Positions 1 to 5,001 of a stretch of DNA of 5,001 nt are shown here, piece after piece; position 1 is the first letter of the stretch; each line of letters opens with the position of its first letter. The notes below the pieces were generated by a model. That model was not told the origin of the DNA. It saw only the letters and a list, made by a program, of their open reading frames with translations, and did no database searches. This DNA comes from RGIG464 sp045643185 (GTDB lineage: Bacteria; Myxococcota_A; Bradymonadia; UBA4248), in the NCBI GenBank assembly GCA_045643185.1, contig JAZUKH010000168.1, forward strand, positions 1-5,001, written 5' to 3'. The translations under genes and the position numbers were made by a program.

Positions 1-361
1 CACGCTTGGCGTCTTCGACAGCGCGCGTGATCGCGCTGAACGCGACCAACGCACAAAAGGCGCTTTGCTTGCCCGGCTCGAATTGCTCAACATGACCAAC
101 ATCGATCAAATAGGTCTGACGAACGTCATCGGCTTGTGAAACATCCTCGATCTGTGTTAACGCCAAGGTTGGCGCAAAACGCTCTGCAGCCATCTTAAAA
201 AGCACTGCATCGGCATAGACGACTGTCACCAGCGACGCTTCGAGCAAACATTCCCACGTTTGAGCATCACAAAGGGCTTTTGCCGTGATCTCATAGCCAA
301 TACCAGCCGGGTCGCCAGGCAACACGGCAATGCGACGAAAACTCGTGTAGGTGTTATACAT
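1..361 (-). CDS. pdxA: 4-hydroxythreonine-4-phosphate dehydrogenase PdxA, N-terminal part (runs off the left edge)
   Basis: PdxA carries out the NAD-dependent oxidation of 4-phosphohydroxy-L-threonine. The product is condensed by PdxJ with deoxyxylulose phosphate to give pyridoxine phosphate, so this is a cytoplasmic vitamin B6 enzyme. Only the first 120 residues, about a third of the usual 330, are in the window. The family signature near the start is clear (RIAVLPGDPAGIGYEI, residues 10-25), and a second typical stretch, PGKQSA...AITRAVEDAK, lies at residues 96-119. The metal-binding histidines would be beyond the edge. The conserved proline of GDPAGIGPE is Tyr23 here, which is unusual. The ATG at 361-359 overlaps the end of yggS by 8 bases and has a GGAG six bases upstream inside yggS, so the two are probably translated in a coupled way. 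The family call is firm; activity cannot be judged from a fragment. Confidence 0.88.
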   Translation of the reverse strand, partial: MYNTYTSFRRIAVLPGDPAGIGYEITAKALCDAQTWECLLEASLVTVVYADAVLFKMAAERFAPTLALTQIEDVSQADDVRQTYLIDVGHVEQFEPGKQSAFCALVAFSAITRAVEDAKR

Positions 362-1049
362 GGCGCGCTCCAAATATCGCGGTGCCAATGCGGACATGCG
401 TGGCGCCTTCTTCAATGGCGATCTCAAAGTCATGACTCATGCCGCATGACAAGATCGACATGTCATGTTTAGGCGCCAATGTCTGCGCCAGCTCACGAAG
501 CTGAATGAACCAGGGACGCGCTTTTTCGGCGTCGTCGTCAGCAGGGGGGATCAACATCAAGCCCTTCAGACGAACGTGTTTGAGCGTTTCAATGTGGTCG
601 GCCAGTGCCGGCACGGCTTCAGGCGCGCATCCCGTCTTTTCGCCATCCTCGTCACCCAGTCTAACTTCGATCAGCACGTCCTGAATTCGATCTTCGTTTA
701 ACTCACCCTGAATTCGGTCGATCGTGTCCGCCAAAGCCACGGAGTCCACCGTGTGGATCAGGTCGGGTTCATGACTCAGTAGCGCACGAACCTTGTTGCG
801 CTGCAAATGACCGATCAAATGCCACTTCGCATCGACTAGATCCGTCAGTTTTTCGCGTTTTTCGCAATATTCCTGGACGTAGTTCTCACCAAATTCACGC
901 AAATTCGTTGTCGTATAGGCTTCAACGATGGCTTCGGCAGGATGGAGCTTTGAAACGCCTACGAGCGTTACGCTTTCGCGCGAACGACTCGCCCTGGCAC
1001 ACGCAGCCTGGATTCGCTGCTCAATTTGGTCAAGATTATCTTTGATCAT
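354..1049 (-). CDS. yggS: YggS/PLPBP family pyridoxal 5'-phosphate homeostasis protein
   Basis: This is a 231-residue member of the YggS/PROSC (PLPBP) family, close to the usual length of about 230. These cytoplasmic, single-domain TIM-barrel proteins bind PLP on a lysine, have no known catalytic activity and keep the B6 vitamer pool balanced. Visible family motifs are VGVSKLHPAEAI with the expected PLP lysine at residue 34, FGENYVQE, WHLIGHLQRNK, HTVDS, a GCAPE segment, LKGLMLIPP, and the C-terminal LSCGMSHDFEIAIEEGATHVRIGTAIFG that contacts the phosphate. The reading frame stays open upstream to 1226, but the ATG at 1049 is chosen because the MIKDNLDQIEQRI start fits the family and AAAGGA (1058-1063) lies eight bases before it; the extension runs into repeat DNA. 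It overlaps pdxA by 8 bases, a direct functional pairing. A terminator-like hairpin just upstream may control both genes. Confidence 0.95.
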   Translation of the reverse strand: MIKDNLDQIEQRIQAACARASRSRESVTLVGVSKLHPAEAIVEAYTTTNLREFGENYVQEYCEKREKLTDLVDAKWHLIGHLQRNKVRALLSHEPDLIHTVDSVALADTIDRIQGELNEDRIQDVLIEVRLGDEDGEKTGCAPEAVPALADHIETLKHVRLKGLMLIPPADDDAEKARPWFIQLRELAQTLAPKHDMSILSCGMSHDFEIAIEEGATHVRIGTAIFGARHV

Positions 1050-1069
1050 TTTCGTTTTCCTTTGCACAC

Positions 1070-1093
1070 AAAAAGCGCGTTTGGACAACGCGC
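1070..1093 (-). terminator. Intrinsic terminator-like hairpin in the yggS leader (possible attenuator)
   Basis: On the minus strand a perfect 7-base-pair stem, GCGCGTT/AACGCGC (1075-1081 with 1087-1093), encloses a 5-base loop and is followed at once by TTTTT. The T run ends 20 bases before the yggS ATG and 6 bases before its ribosome binding site, so it cannot be separated from yggS by an ordinary promoter. It is either the end of galT transcription or, more interestingly, a leader terminator. The upstream minus-strand segment CAAAGGCGC (1096-1104) could pair with the 3' arm and T run (GCGCTTTTTG, one bulge and one G-T pair), a possible antiterminator. The hairpin is seen directly; the regulatory role is inferred. 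Confidence 0.7.
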
Positions 1094-1170
1094 CAGCGCC
1101 TTTGTAACGTGTTTTTTCGCCTTGTAAATAAAAAAAATCACAACGGTGAAAAATGAAAAAAGCTCGTTTT

Positions 1171-1286
1171 GGGCCCCGCCAGGAGAGGGGGTCGCGGCGT
1201 ATTTCGTATTTCTTGTAGAGACTCATGGTCTACACTGTTTCAACTGAAATACGAAATAGCCGCGCAGGGGGGCGCTCCCCCCTCCC
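1171..1286 (+). repeat. Structured intergenic repeat, copy A
   Basis: About 115 bases that align almost without gaps to copy B read on the other strand. Three hairpins can be drawn: SL1 pairs CCCC (1174-1177) with GGGG (1187-1190); SL2 pairs CGCGGC (1193-1198) with GCCGCG (1259-1264), then, past a bulged G1199, a perfect 13-base-pair stem (1200-1212 with 1246-1258); SL3 pairs AGGGGGG (1266-1272) with CCCCCCT (1277-1283) around the loop CGCT. The tip of SL2 (1213-1245) is less well paired than in copy B. It resembles short palindromic intergenic repeats of the REP type, but the family was not identified. Confidence 0.85.
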
Positions 1287-1318
1287 TATTCTATTAATTC
1301 AGATCTTATCATTCATAC

Positions 1319-1386
1319 TGCTGTTTTGTATCGATAACTTTTCAAACATTTAGAATTTTACTGATGCTTGAAGTACAAAAACAGCA
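1319..1386. repeat. Imperfect inverted repeat in the spacer between the two repeat copies
   Basis: TGCTGTTTTGTA (1319-1330) is repeated in inverted form as TACAAAAACAGCA (1374-1386), 12 pairs with a single extra base, separated by 43 A/T-rich bases. It lies wholly inside the spacer between the facing ends of the two structured repeats. It could be a long-loop hairpin, a protein-binding site, or the remains of a larger palindromic insertion. Confidence 0.55.
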
Positions 1387-1393
1387 TGTTTTT

Positions 1394-1507
1394 GGGTGGG
1401 GGAAGTCTCCCCCTACGTCGCTATTTTGTATTTCTGTAGCGACGCGTGGCCCACACGTCTCTACAGAAATTCAAAATACGCGTCTACCCCTTCGCCTGGC
1501 AGGGCCA
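1394..1507 (-). repeat. Structured intergenic repeat, copy B (opposite orientation to copy A)
   Basis: Read on the minus strand this matches copy A from the GCCAGG block to the final CCCCC-CCC. SL1 is CCCT (1504-1501) with AGGG (1491-1488). SL2 starts near 1484/1417, has a bulged G1479 at the same place as in copy A, one A-A mismatch (1471/1429) in the middle, and continues to a 3-base loop at 1449-1451, giving a long imperfect hairpin of about 30 pairs. SL3 is GGGGGA with TCCCCC (1398-1413) around a 4-base loop. It begins 14 bases after the galT stop, so it would lie in the galT 3' untranslated region. There is no T run after it, so it is not a classical terminator. Confidence 0.87.
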
Positions 1508-1520
1508 AAGACGAAGTGCC

Positions 1521-2531
1521 CTACAAATGTCCGCGAATGATATCCACGACGTTGCGTAATTCCATCGCATTGAGTTCCGGCAAAGACGGGTTGATATAGA
1601 TGTTCGACCCGATCTCAAACCCAGCTGTTTTGGACAAACGCGGTACAATTGAAATGTACCAGTGATACAACCGGTCATCGTAACCGACCGGCGCCGAACG
1701 AACGACGAAGTTGTAGTCGGGACGACCCAAAAGCTTTTCGTGCGCACGAAGCGTATATGAAAGCACTTCTGCCAATGCCGGGATCTCGTTATCGCGAAGA
1801 TCACCGAATTCCGCAGAGTGACGAAGCGGAAAGATCCACGTGTGAAAGCCCGACAGCGCTGCATACGGCAAAAAGCAAATAAACTTGTCGTTGCGATAGA
1901 CGATGCGTTCCGCTTGATCGATCTCGCGTTCCAACATGTCACACATCAAACACCGGTGATGCGCTTCGTAGTAGTCACCGGTGATGCGCATACGGTCGCT
2001 GTTTTGATTACTCACGATGGGCGTTGCGATCAGCTGAGAGTGCGGATGAATGATGGATGACCCTGCACTGATGCCGTTATTTTTGAAAATAATGACGTGA
2101 CGAACACGCGGATCCTTCGCACACGCCTGGTAACGCGAGCGATATGTCTTCAGAATGTTGCCGACCTGGGCGAGATCCAACATCGTTATGGGCTGGTTAT
2201 GGCGCGGTGTATCGATGATCACCTCGTGAATACCAAAACCGTTGATGGCCGTCTGTAAAAAATCCCCTTTCACGGTGGGCTGAGCGTTTTCATCCAACGC
2301 CGGGAACTTGTTTTTGACAACGCGCGTTTGCCAGTTCCCCGCAGCGTCATTGATACGATAAAGCTCGTCACAGGTTGCCGCTTCATTCCCGGGACAAAAC
2401 GGGCATTTCTGTTCATACTCGGGCAGATCATAAACAGGAATCGACTGCGCGAACTCCATAGGACGCTTGGCACGTTCTGTCGCCATAATGACCCATTCTT
2501 GTGTCAACACATTGAATCGCATTTCCGGCAT
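1521..2531 (-). CDS. galT: Galactose-1-phosphate uridylyltransferase family protein
   Basis: A 336-residue GalT-family (HIT superfamily) nucleotidylyltransferase, near the usual 320-350. GalT swaps UMP between UDP-glucose and galactose 1-phosphate in the Leloir pathway, in the cytoplasm, through a uridylyl-histidine intermediate. Visible marks are the start PEMRFNVLTQEWVIMATERAKRP, a zinc CPFC pair (Cys43, Cys46), His111 and His162 as likely further zinc ligands, and the active-site HPHSQ with nucleophile His164. A second CLMC pair (194-197) and the C-terminal HWYISIVPRLSKTAGFE...YINP follow. E. coli GalT has HPHGQ; the serine here and the NNGISAGSS context belong to a divergent group that also resembles ADP-glucose phosphorylases, so the nucleotide and sugar used are not certain. 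No galK or galE is visible. The gene probably has its own promoter and is separated from fadD by a terminator. Confidence 0.9.
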   Translation of the reverse strand: MPEMRFNVLTQEWVIMATERAKRPMEFAQSIPVYDLPEYEQKCPFCPGNEAATCDELYRINDAAGNWQTRVVKNKFPALDENAQPTVKGDFLQTAINGFGIHEVIIDTPRHNQPITMLDLAQVGNILKTYRSRYQACAKDPRVRHVIIFKNNGISAGSSIIHPHSQLIATPIVSNQNSDRMRITGDYYEAHHRCLMCDMLEREIDQAERIVYRNDKFICFLPYAALSGFHTWIFPLRHSAEFGDLRDNEIPALAEVLSYTLRAHEKLLGRPDYNFVVRSAPVGYDDRLYHWYISIVPRLSKTAGFEIGSNIYINPSLPELNAMELRNVVDIIRGHL

Positions 2532-2538
2532 AACGTTT

Positions 2539-2544
2539 CTCCTT
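2539..2544 (-). promoter_or_regulatory. Ribosome binding site of galT
   Basis: AAGGAG on the minus strand, seven bases before the ATG at 2531. It decides between the first ATG and the alternative in-frame ATG at codon 4, in favour of the first. Confidence 0.85.
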
Positions 2545-2579
2545 GTGTCAAAACGGCTTTTGATTTTTTAAACACCAAA

Positions 2580-2607
2580 ACCATAACACGTTTAGGCGAA
2601 TGCCCAA
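2580..2607 (-). promoter_or_regulatory. Candidate sigma-70-type promoter of galT
   Basis: On the minus strand TTGGGC (2602-2607) is followed after 16 bases by TATGGT (2580-2585), preceded by TGT, an extended -10 pattern (TGnTATGGT). Matches are 3/6 at -35 and 4/6 at -10. It lies just after the fadD terminator and would give a galT leader of about 40 bases, which fits a separate unit. The match alone is weak; the position is the main support. Confidence 0.35.
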
Positions 2608-2609
2608 AA

Positions 2610-2640
2610 TAAAAAAAAGCCCGATCTTGAGGACCGGGCT
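2610..2640 (-). terminator. Intrinsic terminator of fadD
   Basis: On the minus strand AGCCCG pairs with CGGGCT (2635-2640 with 2618-2623), with two more inner pairs past a mismatch, followed by a run of eight T (2610-2617 region) and further T. It sits 25 bases after the fadD stop codon and separates it from galT. Confidence 0.92.
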
Positions 2641-2651
2641 AATTTTCAAAC

Positions 2652-2666
2652 GATCGCGTCGCGATC
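2652..2666. repeat. Short perfect hairpin over the fadD stop codon
   Basis: GATCGC (2652-2657) pairs perfectly with GCGATC (2661-2666) around a 3-base loop. The stem covers part of the TGA stop codon and lies 11 bases before the terminator, so the fadD message would end in two hairpins in a row. It may stabilise the 3' end or be chance. Confidence 0.5.
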
Positions 2667-4440
2667 AGTCTTTGTAGAGCTTTTTGAGATCGGCGCCGTA
2701 GCGTTTTTCGACTTCACGACGTTTGATCTTGAGTGCCGGCGTCATCATGCCGTTTTCGATCGTGAACGGATCCAGCGTGACCATGAATTTACGCGGTTTT
2801 TCATAACCACGGAATTCTTCGCACATCTTTTTGAGCTCTTCGTTGAGTTCTTCGTGCAAACGGGGATCGTTTTCGATCTCTTTGTTCGTGGCGCTTTCGA
2901 GGTGATTTTTGGCCTTAAATGCGTCGATATAGTCTTTTGACGGCAGAATGAGCGTGACGTTATAAGGCATGCCGGCCCCAAAGATGACGCAGGCTTCAAT
3001 GAGGAGTGAATCGGTAATGCGTTTTTCGAGGGCACTTGGCACGACGTATTTGCCGTTTTCGAGTTTGTACTGCTCTTTGACGCGGCCGGTGATCCACACA
3101 AAACCGTCTTCATCGATATAGCCCATGTCGCCGGTGCGGAATTCTCCATTTTCAGTAATGACTTCCGCCGTTTCGGCATCCAGGCCGAAGTAGTGCTGCA
3201 TGATGATCGGTCCAGACACGATGATCTCACCCTGACGACCGCCTTCTTCTTCTTTGTCAACATCGATGCGCACGTCGATGCCTTCGAGCGGTTTACCTGC
3301 AGAACCGACTTTTCGACCGCACTTGGGCGAGTTGACGGCGATAACAGGGCTGGTCTCGGTCATGCCGTAGCCTTCGTAGATCTGAACGCCAAAATCGATA
3401 AAGAAGTTGGCGATCTCTTCCGACAGCGCGGCCCCGCCACTGATACAGAACCGCAGACTGGTTCCAAAGGCTTCACGCACTTTAGAGCCCACAACGCGAT
3501 CAAGGATCTTCTGCTGGATCTTGTCGAGCGGCGTCAGCGCTGTTTTGTGGGATTTCTGCGCCAGAGCTTCCGTGCGTTCAAACAGAATGCGGGCCACCGG
3601 GTTGTCGGCTGTTTTCTGGTGGATCGTGTCATAGATCTTGTTGAAGATCTTCGGCACGGATACCAACACGGTGGGATTCACTTCGAGCAGGTTTTGCGAA
3701 ATCGTGCGGTTGGATTCGACGAGGCCGATCGCCGCACCGATGCTCGGGAAAAGCAGCAATTCGACGGTTTTGCCAAATTCGTGTGCCCAGGGCAAAAAAG
3801 CTAGCGTTCGGTCGTTCTGATCGACGTAAAAGCGTGCCGCCGTTTTGAGAACGTCCTGAACCAGGTTCGTGTGCGAGATCAGGACCCCTTTGGGCAGCCC
3901 GGTCGTACCGCTCGTATAGATAATGTCGGCGATGTCGTCCCCACTTAATGCCTGATGCGACATCAGTTCGGTCTCGTTATCAATGAGACGGTTCATTGAG
4001 TCGACGGCTTTCGGGTCGGACGGACGGATCACGAAAATATTTTTCAGATTCGGCGCTTCAAAGCCCTGAATCGTCTGTTTGATGGCATCTGTGCCGACAA
4101 ACAGCAGTTTGATCTGGGCATTGTTAAGAATGTATTCCCAATCCGTCGGTTTTTGGACTTCGTACATGGGCACGACGACGGCACCCAGGCCGTACGAAGC
4201 ATAGACAGCCAGGGCGAATTCGACCGAGTTGTTTGCAATGACACCCACAGCATCGCCTTTTTTAATGCCCAGGCGGTTCATCGCAGCGCGCAGTTTGCGC
4301 ATCTTGACATCAAATTCAGAAAACGTGAGCCATTTGTAAACGCCAGCAGTCTTGGTTCCAAACAATGGTCTTTCACCAAACTTGTCGATGGCATTCTGGA
4401 ATAATTCGGGAACGGTCTTAAATGGAGTCTCTGTAAGCAT
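2665..4440 (-). CDS. fadD: Long-chain acyl-CoA synthetase (AMP-forming)
   Basis: A 591-residue member of the ANL adenylate-forming superfamily, of the FAA1/FadD15 type, usual length about 600. It activates fatty acids with ATP to acyl-AMP and then to acyl-CoA, for breakdown or lipid synthesis, in the cytoplasm or at the inner face of the membrane. Motifs in order: ATP-binding YTSGTTGLPKG (175-185), FLPWAHEFG (215-223), GGAALS (335-340), GYGMTET (357-363), RTGDMGYIDEDGF (435-447), the hinge region GRVKEQYKLENGKYVVP (452-468), and the C-terminal TPALKIKRR with the likely adenylation lysine 571. No membrane segment is evident. The ATG at 4440 is the only start possible, since the frame is closed at 4462-4464, but its Shine-Dalgarno site is poor (AGAG very close to the ATG). 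A small upstream reading frame with a strong site overlaps this start. Chain-length preference cannot be read from the sequence. Confidence 0.93.
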   Translation of the reverse strand: MLTETPFKTVPELFQNAIDKFGERPLFGTKTAGVYKWLTFSEFDVKMRKLRAAMNRLGIKKGDAVGVIANNSVEFALAVYASYGLGAVVVPMYEVQKPTDWEYILNNAQIKLLFVGTDAIKQTIQGFEAPNLKNIFVIRPSDPKAVDSMNRLIDNETELMSHQALSGDDIADIIYTSGTTGLPKGVLISHTNLVQDVLKTAARFYVDQNDRTLAFLPWAHEFGKTVELLLFPSIGAAIGLVESNRTISQNLLEVNPTVLVSVPKIFNKIYDTIHQKTADNPVARILFERTEALAQKSHKTALTPLDKIQQKILDRVVGSKVREAFGTSLRFCISGGAALSEEIANFFIDFGVQIYEGYGMTETSPVIAVNSPKCGRKVGSAGKPLEGIDVRIDVDKEEEGGRQGEIIVSGPIIMQHYFGLDAETAEVITENGEFRTGDMGYIDEDGFVWITGRVKEQYKLENGKYVVPSALEKRITDSLLIEACVIFGAGMPYNVTLILPSKDYIDAFKAKNHLESATNKEIENDPRLHEELNEELKKMCEEFRGYEKPRKFMVTLDPFTIENGMMTPALKIKRREVEKRYGADLKKLYKD

Positions 4441-4495
4441 GATCTCTGATTGAACGCGGGGTTATCACATCAACGAATCGTCCATAATTCGTCAT
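4418..4495 (-). CDS. Possible 25-residue leader peptide overlapping the fadD start
   Basis: An ATG at 4495 is preceded by AAGGGAGGG with a 5-base spacer to the ATG, the strongest ribosome binding site in this gap. The frame encodes 25 residues (beginning MTNYGRFVD and ending HAYRDSI) and stops at TAA 4418-4420, 20 bases inside fadD in another frame. fadD itself has only a weak site, so ribosomes ending the small frame could restart at the fadD ATG. The peptide has no signal, membrane segment or run of one amino acid that would suggest classical attenuation. It may be chance; no homolog is known to me. Confidence 0.35.
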   Translation of the reverse strand: MTNYGRFVDVITPRSIRDHAYRDSI

Positions 4496-4582
4496 CGGTC
4501 CCTCCCTTGATAAGGCTCAAGCGGGAATCTTAAGCCGTCGGTGAATACAAACACTCACATGACGCAAATAAAACAGATAGAT

Positions 4583-4619
4583 TGTGCAAACTAATCCTTA
4601 AAAATTGGAAGGATGCACA
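4583..4619. repeat. Two-part inverted repeat upstream of fadD
   Basis: TGTGCA (4583-4588) pairs with TGCACA (4614-4619), and inside it TCCTT (4595-4599) pairs with AAGGA (4609-4613), with a 9-base loop and a one-sided bulge. It lies just after the terminator of the upstream gene and about 145 bases before the fadD ATG, a place where a promoter or operator is expected. No convincing -35/-10 pair was recognised nearby. It does not look like the E. coli FadR site. Confidence 0.45.
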
Positions 4620-4621
4620 CA

Positions 4622-4648
4622 AAAGAATGCGCGCCGCGAAGGGCGCGC
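4622..4648 (-). terminator. Intrinsic terminator of the partial right-hand gene
   Basis: On the minus strand GCGCGCC pairs with GGCGCGC (4642-4648 with 4629-4635) around a 6-base loop, followed by ATTCTTTT. It lies 23 bases after the stop codon of the partial gene and closes its transcription unit before fadD. Confidence 0.8.
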
Positions 4649-4671
4649 GTATTAAACCTGGCTGATCTCGA

Positions 4672-5001
4672 CTAGGTCAATCCCAGTTCGATCTTCTTGG
4701 CGTGAATGACGTCCACGTCACCGAATTCGTCGATGAGTGAATAAAGCAGCTTGTTGGCATCAAGCGTCAGGCCGATCGAGGCATAGAAGTCGATCTCCTT
4801 AAGACTATCCAACACGTGTTGTCGCATATTTTCAGGGATCTTGACTTCGGGCACGACACCGACTGGTTTAATGCCTGTCGTGACCTGTTTAAGCGGGATC
4901 ATGGGCTCGTCATTACACAGACTGTCGAAGATATCATCCAACTCGTCCGAGATGGCTTCTTTGTTTTCTTCGCCAAAGAGGTGGCTGCGACCATTTGGGT
5001 C
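4672..5001 (-). CDS. Unrecognised protein, C-terminal 109 residues (runs off the right edge)
   Basis: The frame is open from the right edge to TAG at 4672-4674, with no ATG inside; a TTG at 4941 could be read as a start, but the frame continues above it in the same acidic style without any stop, so the gene very probably begins outside the window. The visible part has an acidic stretch (SDELDDIFDSLCNDEP), a proline- and valine-rich linker (GIKPVGVVPEVKIPE), and a C-terminal helical part, EIDFYASIGLTLDANKLLYSLIDEF, ending in KKIELGL. The spacing of this last part (aromatic, Gly, Ala, Leu) recalls the last helix pair of tetratricopeptide-like proteins, an impression rather than a proven match. 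No signal or membrane segment is seen. It has its own terminator and is not co-transcribed with fadD by that evidence. Function unknown. Confidence 0.75.
   Translation of the reverse strand, partial: DPNGRSHLFGEENKEAISDELDDIFDSLCNDEPMIPLKQVTTGIKPVGVVPEVKIPENMRQHVLDSLKEIDFYASIGLTLDANKLLYSLIDEFGDVDVIHAKKIELGLT

Larger units (their letters stand above)
1050..1520. other. 471-base non-coding gap between galT and yggS
   Basis: No convincing gene lies here on either strand. In minus-strand order it holds a structured repeat copy (1394-1507), a spacer with an imperfect inverted repeat (1319-1386), a second copy of the repeat in the other orientation (1171-1286), an A/T-rich stretch with long T runs (1105-1165), and a terminator-like hairpin directly before yggS. 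No convincing promoter for yggS was recognised, and no classical terminator with a T run directly follows galT. Confidence 0.8.

Noticed and set aside
1124..1151. Second terminator in the yggS leader, TCAC/GTGA hairpin followed by eight T on the minus strand
   Set aside because: The stem has only four base pairs and is flanked by T on both sides, so it is too weak to call.
1050..1226. An extra 59-residue N-terminal extension of yggS in the open frame
   Set aside because: It is translated from the repeat and the terminator hairpin, has no family similarity, and the ATG at 1049 has a proper ribosome site and matches the family start.
1171..1507. CRISPR array or insertion sequence
   Set aside because: There are only two repeat copies, in opposite orientation and much longer than CRISPR repeats, and no transposase or other gene lies between or beside them.
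1484..1942. A 152-codon minus-strand frame overlapping galT
   Set aside because: It lies in another frame of the same strand over conserved GalT sequence, and its arginine- and serine-rich translation is typical of an out-of-frame shadow.
3193..3804. A 203-codon plus-strand frame inside fadD
   Set aside because: It is antisense to clearly conserved acyl-CoA synthetase motifs and its translation resembles no family; it is a by-product of the codon pattern of the real gene.
4496..4620. Promoter of fadD on the minus strand
   Set aside because: Several weak -10-like hexamers (for example TAAGAT near 4530) exist but none has a -35 at acceptable spacing.
4672..4941. A complete 89-residue gene starting at TTG 4941
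   Set aside because: The frame continues to the window edge without a stop, no good ribosome site precedes the TTG, and the upstream residues have the same acidic character.

Overview
All five protein-coding genes that can be supported lie on the minus strand, so the window reads right to left: the C-terminal end of an unrecognised protein (4672-5001), a long-chain acyl-CoA synthetase (fadD-like, 2665-4440), a galactose-1-phosphate uridylyltransferase family enzyme (galT-like, 1521-2531), a YggS/PLPBP pyridoxal-phosphate homeostasis protein (354-1049), and the N-terminal third of PdxA (1-361). Base composition is moderate, Shine-Dalgarno sites are mostly clear, and intrinsic terminators follow several genes. 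This is an ordinary bacterial chromosome, probably from a Gram-negative-like lineage that makes vitamin B6 by the DXP-dependent (PdxA/PdxJ) route. Nothing seen fixes the phylum.

Layout. The partial right-hand gene ends in a GC-rich terminator (4622-4648). A 231-base gap follows, with a bulged inverted repeat (4583-4619) and a possible 25-residue leader peptide (4418-4495) whose ribosome binding site is much better than that of the fadD gene it overlaps. fadD ends in a small hairpin at its stop codon and a textbook terminator with eight T. galT has a very good Shine-Dalgarno site and a plausible extended -10 promoter, so it is probably its own unit.

The 471-base gap between galT and yggS (1050-1520) is the most unusual part. 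It holds two copies, in opposite orientation, of a repeat of about 115 bases. Each copy folds into three stem-loops. Comparing the copies shows four base pairs changed on both sides so that pairing is kept, which argues that the structure matters. Between the repeat and yggS sits an intrinsic terminator only 20 bases from the yggS start codon, immediately before its ribosome binding site. There is no room for a promoter after it, so it may act as an attenuator.

yggS and pdxA overlap by 8 bases and are presumably translationally coupled. One transcript would therefore join a PLP-homeostasis protein and a PLP-biosynthesis enzyme, possibly controlled at the leader terminator. FadD (fatty acid activation) and GalT (sugar nucleotide metabolism) have no visible link to this pair. 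I saw no mobile-element genes, CRISPR array, tRNA, rRNA or defence system.
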